Origin: Cymbomonas tetramitiformis
Lineage: Eukaryota > Chlorophyta > Pyramimonadophyceae > Pyramimonadales > Pyramimonadaceae
Assembly (NCBI GenBank): GCA_001247695.2
Contig: LGRX02035204.1
Coordinates: forward strand, 1-64,000
DNA: 64,000 nucleotides
Direction: 5' to 3'
The stretch's first letter is position 1, and every line of letters begins with the position of its first letter. Position numbers and translations under genes: made by a program. Below, one piece after another: positions 21,988-32,800 of this stretch. The notes beneath the pieces are model-generated. The model was not told the DNA's origin. It saw only the letters and a list, made by a program, of their open reading frames with translations, and made no database searches.

Positions 21988-23029
21988 GCAGTAGTTCTGC
22001 TATCCATTACAGACAGAGAGTCTGACCGAAACCTGCAACCTGTATCGCAATGTGCGCATGAGTCCGTAGAGCTCTTTCGTATGAAGTAATATTGCATCTT
22101 AAGTATTTGTTGTGCTTGCCTTACTAGAGCTTATCTCCTGGTAGCTAGATTTCCATCTCGGGAGAACTTGGAATTGCACATATTGCATTTTGTGTTGCAT
22201 ACCCTACGGTGTGTATGGCATATGCTTTATTATAACCTTGTGAATACGTACAAATATGTTAGAATTGTATTCTCCATTTCGGGACCCATTTTCCGAAACA
22301 AGAATGTGCAATTAGCGCATGATTCTAGCATCACCGAGCGCTAAAACCTAAATCATCGTTCACATATCAATTTGGATAGGAGCATATCATCACATACCAA
22401 CTTTTTAAAACTTCTATACAACTTATATTGTAAAATACAAAAATTATGCAAAATCTACCAACTAATTTTGCCTACCATCAATGCTCTTGGTGAGGATAAC
22501 GTCGGGCGATCGTCCCCCATGTCTGAAGCGTTCTCCCCCAAGAGGCGAACCAGTTCCAACACCACACCTCAAAAGAATGCTGACTCAAATACCAGCGCAA
22601 TGCCTCCGGCGCTGCCCAGATAGCTACACGTGGCACCGAAGCGCGCTCCAGATACTGCCTAATCACTTCACTGCCTGCGAGGGTCAACGACCCCCACAGG
22701 GCGCCTGGCCTGATGCGGACTGCTTGTGCAGGCAGTCCACAGCCGCAGCGATGTGCGCTCAGTGGGGCCGCCCCCCCGCTGCATCCGGGCGACCCCCATG
22801 AAAACGTTCACGGACAGCTGGTGTGTGTTGATGGAATGCCTCCGTCTGTTCACTGCATAACGAATGTGGAGAAGTGTGACCACCAGAAGCACCAACGCCT
22901 TGGCCAGGAGGGCACGGGCGATAACCAGAGGGCGTCTCCTCATAGCCAGAGGGGATATGATCGCCAGCCGCTGCCTTTCCCCACCGCTGCCTACCTCGGT
23001 CCAGTGCTCGCGCGTCTATCATCTCCTCG
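21988..23029. other. No gene recognised
   Basis: AT-rich 3' flank (to ~22480) followed by GC-richer sequence with short overlapping frames and no motif on either strand. Confidence 0.4.
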
Positions 23030-24466
23030 TCAGTGTGCTCTGACCTGTGTGCCACATGGGCTCGCTCCACGATTGCGGTGGATGAACGCAGGCGCCTCTC
23101 CAGAAGCATGAGTGCCGGTTGCACCCACGGAGCGGCTCTCGAGCGCAGTGACATACGTCAGACCTGTGAACTTGCGCTGCTCATCCTGGAGGTACTTGTC
23201 CGTGAACTGAAATACGTCCTTATCGTGACGGCTGTTGTCCTCAAATATGTAGTACACTGGCTTGGCGTTGGGGTTCTCCCGACAGCAGAGCACATGCGTG
23301 GAGTTAACCGTCCCACGCTGTACTCCAGGAGCGTCACGCAACGAAAGCTCCGTTGACCTTCAAGACCAGGCTCGATCAAATCACTGTAGGCCAGGCCAAT
23401 GGCCCCTTTCAGGTCCCTCGCCTTGGTCTGACCCCCCAGAGGGAGATGCCAGCCACGTTTGGCGCAGGCGATTGTCTTGTTATGCCGCCTCGCCATGCTG
23501 AGAGAGATGTCTTGGTGATCCACCATTCCTCGTCTTGCATAGCACTTGCCCAATTGGAACTTGACGGAGAGAGCGTTGTCCACGTACCTCACCATGAATA
23601 CTGTAAGGGACGGAGGACTGTTGCTGTATCTCCTTGACCTCCTCACGGGTTAACCAGGTCTGCGATGAGCTGCCGGTCGATGTGCCCTTCTTGTGGTTGA
23701 TTTTAGTGGCTGCCTCAATGGTCGACCAATCTGAGCACGCCGAATCTGATCTGGGAGACTCAGGTGACCCTGTCCGCGTGGGAGATCGAGGTGACCTTGT
23801 CAGTGCGCCATGAGTCAACACCTCATGAACGGAGGACTTAGTGCCGGATGATGGACCAGCTCCCGCGCTAGAATCTCCTGCCACTGCGGCAGTGGCTGCC
23901 CTGCGTGGAGGCGGTGGCGACCTGCGCCTGCCAGGGGCTTCGATTGCTGCGTACCCCAATTCTTTCGTGCCAGCGCATCGGAGCATCCTCCTACCTTCCT
24001 CCAGGTGCAGGCACTCTTGCGCAGACGCATTGTCAGTAAACACTGCACCACCCCCGAGACCATCATCGACAGGGTAGAACTTGGTGGCCCCCCTCGCTTC
24101 CAGCTTGACCAGCTCCAAAGGTGGTTTCTCGTGCCCACACCTCACCCACGACTGGTACAATCGTTCTCTCAATTCAACCATGTCCACTGGCTGCAGGTAC
24201 CTGAGCAGCTGATACTTCCAGGTGCCGGAAATCTCGTACCAATGAGGATTCTGAAGCTCCTGTATCAGCTGCCTGCTGTTGAAGACCCCTCCATGGTCCA
24301 GAGTGGCGTCCATCAGGTCAATGTATTGGGTAGCAGACTCAGGCTGAACACAGAATACACGCTGGCTCAGATCCCACATGAGGGTGCCGGTGACCTCACC
24401 ACTGGGATACTTCTGCAACGCCTCGACCTCCGACTGCAGTCTTTCAGCTGGGTGTGATCTCCACAC
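23030..24466 (-). pseudogene. Unrecognised protein broken into three frames
   Basis: Minus-strand sequence that reads coherently only by changing frame twice. Segment 24466 to ~23600 has helical, Glu-rich sequence (SQRVFCVQPESATQYIDLMD; YLQPVDMVELRERLYQSWVR) and a Ser/Pro-rich linker. A middle segment near 23600-23350 (VDNALSVKFQLGKCYARRGM; HNKTIACAKRGWHLPLGG) and an end near 23290-23130 (YIFEDNSRHDKDVFQFTDKY) follow. No domain recognised; it could be a retroelement gag or a host pseudogene. Breaks near 23600 and 23345 might instead be introns, but no clean GT-AG pair was found. Confidence 0.35.
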
Positions 24467-24960
24467 GTGTGAAAATGTCTAATTTGTAAAAGTGATGTTC
24501 ATACGGTGTACATACGATAAATCCACACGTCGTCCATACGTGCGCCCCCGTGTGGACGACGTATGCTAGTTAACCCGATTTTATTACGCGTGTGGACGCT
24601 CCGTACACTGCCCGACCGTATGGGTAGGTGCCGTCCATACGCATGAACCACTGGAAATGGTTGTCCACACGTGCGGACAGCGAGAAATGCCGCTTCTACC
24701 CCTCCTCAGCCATATGGACACCATGGGGACGTGTCCCTGGACCGTACCGACGCGTACGGACGACGTGTGGACGGGCGTATGGACAGTTGTGAGGCCCGTG
24801 CCGTGCCACTCTTTTGCGCTTGTCCGCACGTGTGGACAGCCATTGCACCCGGGCCTGGGTGTACCCGAGCACTGCTTGCCCCCTCCTCAGCCATGTGGAC
24901 ACCATGGGGTCGTGTCCCTGGACGTACCGATGCGTACGGACGACGTGATGAAATATATTT
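24467..24960. repeat. Palindrome-rich tract (GTCCACACGTG words)
   Basis: Many copies of GTCCAYACG / CGTRTGGAC words, often as palindromes (TGTCCACACGTGCGGACA near 24662; TGTCCGCACGTGTGGACA near 24821). A ~60-base segment (CCTCCTCAGCCATRTGGACA and onward) is repeated directly at ~24700 and ~24885. It resembles the internal arrays of the TIR elements elsewhere in the window, but no terminal inverted repeats or target duplication could be fixed. No gene to 25150. Confidence 0.65.
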
Positions 24961-25154
24961 GAAGAGCGGCTTATGTAAAATCACGTACAAGTAGCTCGAC
25001 GCATATCGTACATCAGTCATTTACGAATGACCGCCATAGGCCACGCGTGTGAGTAATACACGGTGTGAAATGATGACATGAAACGCGTGGAGTTTTCACC
25101 CTTATACCATCAATTAGTATATATGGTTGTGCCCCGCTGCCTATTCTAGCTGGT

Positions 25155-25758
25155 GTGCATACATGTGTATGTGGTGCTTCTATTAACCCCTTTGGCTACT
25201 ACTACCTTGTCTGTAACCGGCGTGGATGGGCTATCACGGCACATCATGCCGTACGTGATGGGTTGGCATCTATGCTGAAGCAAGTCTTTGATCCAGCCTT
25301 TGTCATCGTGGAGGATCGCAATTATGATGGGTATTCGCTGATTGGAAGCCCGACATCACAATGCACAACCATGATGGACGAGGCAGACATATGGTGATTG
25401 CCGTGAGCCTTGCATTCCCTTGTTGGGCCTGTATGTAGACCGGGCTGCTCGGGAGCCGCTGCGGACTACGGTGGTACATGAGCGAGCCAAGAGGGCATTG
25501 TACGGACTAATCTGGCCTCACACGCTTGTGCCTTTTGCGATGTCGTCTTTAGGAGGTTTGGGGAAATCGGCGCGGAAGTTCTTCGATGACAGTTGTGTAC
25601 AGCGCAGGCAAGACCGATTGTTTCAGGAGGAGGATGATGCAACATGGCGCACGCGGAGCTTTTCGACCTATTGGTTGCAGCGGATAGTGGTTGCCTTGCG
25701 CGGCTCGCAGCGCTACGGAATTGCTTGCAGGGCTAGTCATGATTATCAGCATAGGTGA
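25155..25758 (+). pseudogene. Retroelement C-terminal fragment with CxC...C zinc-like motif
   Basis: Two frames. The first contains HTCVCGASINPFGYYYLVC followed by HHAVRDGLASMLKQVF, matching the pattern CxCG(x)nC...H often found near the C-terminus of non-LTR and related retroelement polyproteins. The second (25420-25758) contains HTLVPFAMSSLGGLGKSARK and TYWLQRIVVALRGSQRYGIA, which reads like the terminal segment of the same polyprotein. A stop and frame change separate them near 25397. No RT core is present. Family assignment is tentative. Confidence 0.45.
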
Positions 25759-26836
25759 ACGCTGGGAATTTGCATGATGTTTATGTCGGTAGTTGTTTTT
25801 GGCATTTGAATGAGGTGGTTTGTTTGCTGTGCCTTTGACATTTCAATTGCGAGATGACTAGACTATCGGTATTAGCTAACAGTTGTTTTTTGTACATATC
25901 GGAATATAAATATTGACCAATACCTTGGATACCACCACCATCACGCGCGCGGCGGGTGTGCTCCACGCACGTGGTGGTGGAACGTCGCCTCACGCGCTGA
26001 TAACGCCAGGCTGTCGTCGTGCGGGACGATTCCGACATGAACGGCGGGGAGGTGGGATGGATGTATCGATTGTCACTGCACTAATTCTATCGAGAATCAT
26101 TCATGCTTCTCTATCTACGTTGTTGTGCCGTGCTCTAGGCACTAGATGCTAATCAATCACTCTGCGCAGCCCATCTGAGGCATGTTGTGAGTACTGCATA
26201 CCAAGTTCTATAAATGTGTCATACAATGGTGCAAAATTTAAAATACACGTGAATACTGCAAAACTGCAGATACAATCTGTCACCGGTACAATGATCCGGC
26301 CTTTGTTCCACACAGAATGATTGTGATAGTGATAACTTTTGTGTAGTATGTTTATTGGAGCAGCAGAAAAAGCAAATCTTCGACTCTATCTCTCTCCAAA
26401 TGTGGAGTCCAGTCGAATGCTCCAAACCACCCACAAATAAATCGGTGGCTCCTTGGGCACACAATGCACAATGCTTCAGCCTGAAATGTCCAGAGCACTT
26501 CCATGCTGCGCTGTCCATGCATTCGCGCCGATCGAATGACACTCACCAAGCACGCTGTCATCATTTTGAGTGAGCGCTTGATCCTCTTGATCACGTGCAG
26601 TTACGCAGTCTCAAGCAAATTTGCGGATAAGCATCACAAGCAGCGCGTCCCCTCAGCGTGTAGCCTCCAGCGCCTTTTCTTCTCCTCCTCCCCCTCCCTT
26701 TAAAATCCTCTTCCAGAGGTCGCTCCAGCCATGTGGCCAGGCAGCATCCTGGCGATGTAATCCTGACTCAGCACCTTCACAGCCAAGTATCCCACGGTGG
26801 TGCACGCGGCGCACGCATATGCCGCACTCGAGCACA
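25759..26836. other. No gene recognised; 3' flank of the NicO gene
   Basis: Short frames only. The right end (26650-26836) is immediately downstream of the minus-strand NicO stop and should hold its 3' UTR. Confidence 0.4.
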
Positions 26837-29498
26837 TCAGTGCCCTCCCCCAAGGATGTCGATGCCGGTGGCGGCTCCAATCAGGAGGCTGATCCCAACC
26901 AGCACTGCGATGAGGGCGGACCCTTGCGATATCCTGCAGTGCCACCCGCACGCACCTCCAGGCCGCCCGCACTCAGGGCGCTGTGTCCTGCCTCCGGGGC
27001 TGCGTGCTGGCTGGCTAGCGCTCCGTGTCACGGCTGATGCGCCCGGCGCGTACACTAGACCCACATACGAGTGGCGCGAATGCACAAAGCGCCCGGCGTT
27101 TTTGAATATAAAAACTTCTCCCAAATCTCAGACACCACCAGGATTGATCATCCCATACGTGGGCGCCACATTGAACGCAGAGAGGCGGACATGCGGGCGC
27201 CAGCTGGAGGGCCCAGGGATAGTCTCAGAGGGGCATAAGAGGATCAACCAAGGCACCGAGATGTCAGCGGAGATGGGTACCTTCAGGGTGTTACAATGGA
27301 AGCACCCTGCGGTGGGCTGAAGGAAGGAGCAGGGGGCTATATTGGAAGGCCCAAGTTCAGCCTGATGCTTGATATGGCTTTACATCTGAGGGCCCATGAT
27401 AGGCTCATGTGCAGGCATGAGGGCTGCGCGGGCGGTCATCAGTCGGGCAACACGCACCTCTTCACAAAATTGGGGTTGTGACGACTGATGGCGCTGGAGC
27501 TCACTCCAATGAAGAAGGTGTAGCTTGCCATCGCCACCACGGTGCCCACAAGGAAGGTGGCCAGATACGCCGCTGCCGCGTTGCTTGGGAGGGCGAGCGC
27601 TGGTAGCAGCACCAGCAGAGCATCTGCCGCATTGCCACCTCCCCGCTGACATCCGTCATCACTTATCCAGATCCAGCAATGGAATGCTCTCTAACCGCTG
27701 GATGTCATAGCTTCTCCAGATCAAGCGGCAGGACGCCCTCGAGCGCACATGAGCGACGTCGCCCGAGCTGTGGACATGGGCCGGGGTGTGGCAGTGCTGG
27801 GGCTCGAGGCTATGTGGCCTCTCCTTCAACTCTATCCCGTCGGCACGACACCCTCTCGGCACGGCATTGACCTCGCCAAGCAAACGCACGCGGATCGGTG
27901 CAGTCGCAACCGGGCGCGTGCATGTGGGGTAAAAAATGTCGGCACTGAAGGTCACCTGGCTGTAATCCGTGTATGACACCGGTCACATATGTGCCCACTG
28001 CAAATCCATCATTGGCATCCCCGGTCATCACCGGCCCATGCGAATGTCCATGTCCACCATCCCCATGCCCAACCCCGTGTTCCCCTCTCGCCCTCCTCCC
28101 CACCTGGTTGATCCCCCCTTCCCCCAGCACACGCCGCGCATGCGTCAGGCTTCATTCCCAACAGGGAGCTCACCGCAGCAGGGGCAGGGGCAGGCGATGG
28201 GGCAAGTGGGGCAGGGGCGCAGGCGATGGGGCAAGTGGGGCAGGGGCGCAGCGATGGGGCAAGTGGGGCAGGGCGCAGGCGATGAGGCAAGTGGGGTGGG
28301 GCAGGGCGCAGGCGATGGGGCAAGGCGGGGCAGGGGCAGGCGATGGGGCAAGCGGGGGCAGGGGCGCAGGCGATGGGGCAAGCGGGGCAGGGGCGCAGGG
28401 GATGGGGCAAGCGGGGCAGGGGCAGGGATGGGGCAAGCGGGGCAGGCGCATGGGGCAAGGGGGCAGGGGGCAGGCGATGGGGCAAGGGGCAGGGGCAGGC
28501 GATGGGGCAAGGGGGCGGGCGCAGGCGATGAGGCAAGTGGGGCAGGCGCAGGCGATGGGGCAAGTGGGGCAGGGGGCAGGGGATGGGGCAAGTGGGGGCA
28601 GGGGCGCAGGCGATGGGGCAAGCGGGGCAGGGAGGGCGCAGGCGATGGGGCAAGTGGGGCAGGGCGCAGGCAATGAGGCAAGTGGGGCAGGGGGCAGGGG
28701 ATGGGGCAAGTGGGGCAGGGGGCAGGGGGGCAGGGGATGGGGCAAGTGGGGCAGGGCGCACGTCTGCCGCCTCCTTGAAGCCGAAGAAGCCGATCAGCAG
28801 TAATGTAATCCCCACCAGCGCCTGCGCTAGTCACCACCCACCAACCGCAGCCCGTCAACCACCAGCATCTGCGCTAGTCACCACCCACCAACCACCACCC
28901 ACGCGCAAGTCATCACCCACCTATCAGCGCAACGATTTCAGACCGTGGGATCATGCGCCCGAAGAAACCCCCAAATGTGGAAACTGTCATTTGGATCTCC
29001 ACTGAGTTTGCCGGGCAGCTACACGGCGCGTCGTTCTGGCGCATCCTTCCAACTCCACGCAGCCGTGAGATGACATGCTTCCTCAAATCAACTCCACACA
29101 GCCATGGGATCTGTCATTCCGATCTCCGCTTAGCTGGCAACACGACTGACTTTGGTGCAGCCGTGAGCTCAGCAAATCCACATCTCAAAATGGGTGCGCC
29201 CCGGTATGCGGGTCCGCTGGTCCCCCCTGCCCTGCGTGGGGTGTCCTTGTGAGGCGCGCACCTGGCTGAACTGCCCGATGAAGTCGAGGTTGAAGTTGAG
29301 GCGGTCCCGCAGCAGCAAGAACACGGCGCCGAAGAGGATCTGCCCGGTGTTGTGGCCGCAGCCCCACAGACCCCCGAAGAGAGCACTCTGCCCGCGGGTG
29401 CGCCCGATGGTGAGGGGTGCCAGCGCCGCCAGATGGTCGGGCCCGGTAAGGGTGTGCAGCACACCCGCCAGTAGTCCAGCGTACGCACTCTGCACCAT
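26837..29498 (-). CDS. NicO-family nickel/cobalt permease, chloroplast-type
   Basis: Five exons, minus strand: 29498-29262, 28821-28762, a third ending at 27956, 27623-27458 and 26933-26837 (stop). Exon phases agree at the checked junctions (0, 0, 1, 2). Diagnostic sequences: LAGVLHTLTGPDHLAALAPL with GGLWGCGHNTGQILFGAVFL in exon 1; ALVGITLLLIGFFGFKEAAD in exon 2; a His-rich loop (GHGDGGHGHSHGP) and GTYVTGVIHGLQP in exon 3; ALLVLLPALALPSNAAAAYL in exon 4; and a last membrane helix ending GIDILGGGH. The HTLTGPDH and HGLQPDAL signatures are those of the plant plastid high-affinity nickel-transport/UreH-like proteins. No separate transit peptide or upstream exon is visible: the first exon starts at a CGCAG acceptor about 300 bases after the HMA1-like frame ends. 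The start of exon 3 is uncertain. Confidence 0.85.
28180..28765. repeat. GGGGCARG-type minisatellite in NicO intron
   Basis: About twenty imperfect copies of a ~28-base unit (GCGATGGGGCAAGTGGGGCA followed by a variable GGGGCGCAG). It occupies the intron between the second and third NicO exons. Because the unit lacks stops, long Pro/Ala/His or Gly/Arg frames appear on both strands; these are artefacts. Confidence 0.9.
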
Positions 29499-29699
29499 CT
29501 GCGCTCATCCCTCCCGCCCCCTCCCTCAGCCCCCAGCTATGAAGGCGATCATCAAGTGAGGCACACGCCACAGCCAAAGTGGTACATACAGAGCACATGG
29601 ATGGCGACACGCTCAGAGTGTGGGGAGGCGCCTGAGTGAGGGTGCCCACCACTGAGCACCTGCAGGGCTGTGCTACAGAGGTGGGAATGCACACACTGG

Positions 29700-29890
29700 C
29701 GCGAAGCTTCAGGGCTATGCTACACCTGGTGGGAGTGCACATGCTTGCGCCGGGTGGCTGGTGCGCGCCTCCAAGTTGCTCAGGCTGCGCATGGTTTTCA
29801 GGGCTATGCTACACCTGGTGGGAGTGCACATGCTTGCGCCGGGTGGGAGGTGCGCGCCTCCAAGTTGCTCAGGCTGCGCATGGTTTTCCA
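29700..29890. repeat. Two-copy ~91-bp tandem duplication between HMA1-like and NicO exons
   Basis: TTCAGGGCTATGCTACACCTGG...GCTCAGGCTGCGCATGGTTTT occurs at ~29708 and ~29798. The HMA1-like frame reads into it before stopping at 29804, which argues that the true exon ends earlier and that this is intron or intergenic DNA. Confidence 0.75.
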
Positions 29891-32800
29891 GCAGAAGGCC
29901 ATGGCGCCAGTGTACCACGCCGTGCCAGCCACTGCTACTATCAACCCTAACCTCACCACCTCCCGGCGCCCGATCTCCGGCAGAAGTAGGCGCATGGAGT
30001 TGGCGGCCACCAGCAAGGTGGACCCCTCGTGCAGGAGCACCGTCTGCCAAATGCCCCTCCCCAGTACCCCCAGCCGGCCCAACACCCCCATCAGCCTCCA
30101 CCCAGAGCCGCTCCGATTCGCCAAGACTACCCATAAGCACATTCAAGCTGAAGAAGCGCTGACCAAAGTGGCACTTAAAACATAGGCCGACCCGCGCACC
30201 TGTCACTTGCAGCGAGAGCTCTGGCCCGTTAGATTTACCTGGTGCAATATTTGCATCGACTGCGCATCGTCACACGGAGCGCTACAAGACGGCGCGCGCA
30301 TCTGCTGGCGTGTTCCGCATGAGGGCGCAGGGGGGTTGCAGCATACGAGACAGAAGCGCCTCGGTGTGCCCTTCTGACCCTCTCACCCCAGACGGCTCTC
30401 CCCAGAAATGCCGGGGTGCGGAGCACAGGCGGGGGGCTGCTCTTGAGGGCCCCTGGCAGGGAGGGGGCGTGAAGGTGAGGGGCGCACCAGCCAGAGCGGG
30501 ATGATCCCAAGCAGTGCTGCGCTGCAGGTGCCCACAACAGATATGGCCGCGATCGCGATGTTCTGCTTCACGATGCGGTGTGTGATGGCTGCAATCTTCA
30601 TCACGAAGGGCAGCACGGTGATGCCTGCAGCGCCGCCGGCCATCGCAAAGCCCAGTTCACACTCATTGCGCCTCCTTGGCTGTGCATTGTGCGCGACATT
30701 CGACTGCGGGGCGCGTCCAGTACAGGCCTTCGGCTCACCCCCCTGTGGGGCTTCAGTGACTGCGGGGCGCGTCCAGTACAGCCCTTCGGCTCACGCCCCT
30801 GTGGGGCCTCAGTGACTGAGACGCCTCGCCTACATGTGGCCCCCCGTTAACGCGCAGTGGCCCCAAAAGAATGTCTCCATGCCCCCCCCATGGGCGCTTG
30901 CATACCGGCAGTGTCCTTGTGCAGGAGGAGGATATCCGCAGCGCTCGCTGCAGCATCCGATGGTGTGGAGGCCATTGCAATGCCCACGTCCGCCGCTGCC
31001 AATGCGGGAGCATCGTTGATTCCGTCCCCAACCATCACCACTCCTCCCTGCTTCACAGCAGCCATGTCCTTCAGTCCTCGGCCAGTTTCTGAGGTGTCTG
31101 AGTGATTCTGGGCGCGCGGAGGGGATTGGGAGCGGGCCGCGGGGGTTTCCCAGCAAGGCACTGAATGAGCTCTGCGAGGGCATTCAATCGAGCTATGCAC
31201 TCTAACGGATGTGCCGGATACATATGCTATGCCCACTGCTCGAAGCACTCCCGGGATGCACCTGCGGGTGGGGGAAGGGGCGGGCAGGCTGCGGAGCACC
31301 TTCTTCTGCAGCTCAGCAATCATGCCCTGCTTTGCCTCTGGGGAGAGTCCTGCCTTCACCTGCGCCACGTGGCAACACCTCGTCGCTTCAGCCTTAGGTC
31401 TCGCACCACGCGGCCATGGGCTCCGCAGACCCGCGCTCGGCGCTTGGTCCTCACTGCCCGTGGGACATGTCCCATGACGAGGCTCTGCTCACCTGGAACT
31501 CGTGGAAGCCGAGCTGCTCCGACACGCGCATGGCACTCGCGTGGTTGTCCCCCGTCAGCATCACGAGGTCCATCCCCTCCTGCTCGCCCACGCCACGTCA
31601 GATCCCTGGTCATTCTCTTGCAGGTCAGAACACAAGGCGCGTGTCCACAGGTGTCGCCACCTTCTACGGCTGGAGCTTGCAAAGGGGGAGGGGCTCGGAG
31701 ACGTGGCGGAGCTGGGCACAGCGGGCGCCCAGGGAAGAGGCTGTGGCAGAGCTGGGCGCAGCGGGCGCCCGGGGAGGCTGCGGCAGAGCTGGGCACAGCG
31801 GGCGCGCGGGGAGGCTGTGGCAGCGCTGGGCACAGCGGGCGCGCGGGGAGGCTGCGGCAGAGCTGGGCACAGCGGGTGCCCGGGGAGGCTGTGGCAGAGC
31901 TGGGCACAGCGGGCGCCCAGGGAAGAGGCTGTGGCAGAGCTGGGCACAGCGGGCGCGCGGGGAGGCTGCGGCAGAGCTGGGCACAGCGGGCGCTTGGGGA
32001 GGCTGTGGCAGCGCTGGGCACAGCGGGCGCTTGGGGAGGCTGTGGCAGAGCTGCGCCTAGCGGGCGCGCGAGGAGGCTGTGGCAGAGCTGGGCACAGCGG
32101 GGAGACTGTGGCAGAGCTGCGCACAGCGGGCGGCCGGGGAGGCTGTGGCAGAGCTGGGCACAGCGGGCGCCCGGGGAGGCTGTGGCAGAGCCGGGCACAG
32201 CGGGCGCGCGGGGAGGCTGTGGCAGAGCTGGGCACAGCGGGCGCCCGGGGAGGCTGTGGCAGAGCTGCGCACAGCGGGCGCGCGGGGAGGCTGTGGCAGA
32301 GCTGGGCACAGCGGGGCGCTCGGGGAGGCTGTGGCAGAGCTGGGCACAGCGGGCGCGCGGCGAGGCTGTGGCAGAGCTGCGCACAGCGGGCGCTTGGGGA
32401 TGCTGTGGCAGAGCTGGGCACAGCGGGCGCCCGGGGAGGCTGTGGCAGAGCCGGGCACAGCGGGCGCGCGGGGAGGCTGTGGCAGAGCTGGGCACAGCGG
32501 GCGCCCGGGGAGGCTGTGGCAGAGCTGGGCACAGCGGGCGCGCGGGGAGGCTGTGGCAGAGCTGGGCACAGCGGGCGCTCGGGGAGGCTGTGGCAGAGCT
32601 GGGCACAGCAGGCGCGCGGCGAGGCTGTGGCAGAGCTGCGCACAGCGGGCGCTTGGGGACGCTGTGGCAGCGCTGCGCACAGCGGGCGCGCGGGGAGGCT
32701 GTGGCAGAGCTGGGCACAGCGGGCGCGCGGGGAGGCTGTGGCAGAGCTGGGCACAGCGGGCGCGCGGGGAGGCTGTGGCAGAGCTGGGCACAGCGGGCGC

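Noticed and set aside
27969..28858. Pro/Ala/His-rich and Gly/Arg-rich ORFs over 28.0-28.9 kb
   Set aside because: Translation of the ~28-bp minisatellite in the NicO intron; only the flanking exon pieces (KEAAD before, HGHSHG after) resemble a known protein.
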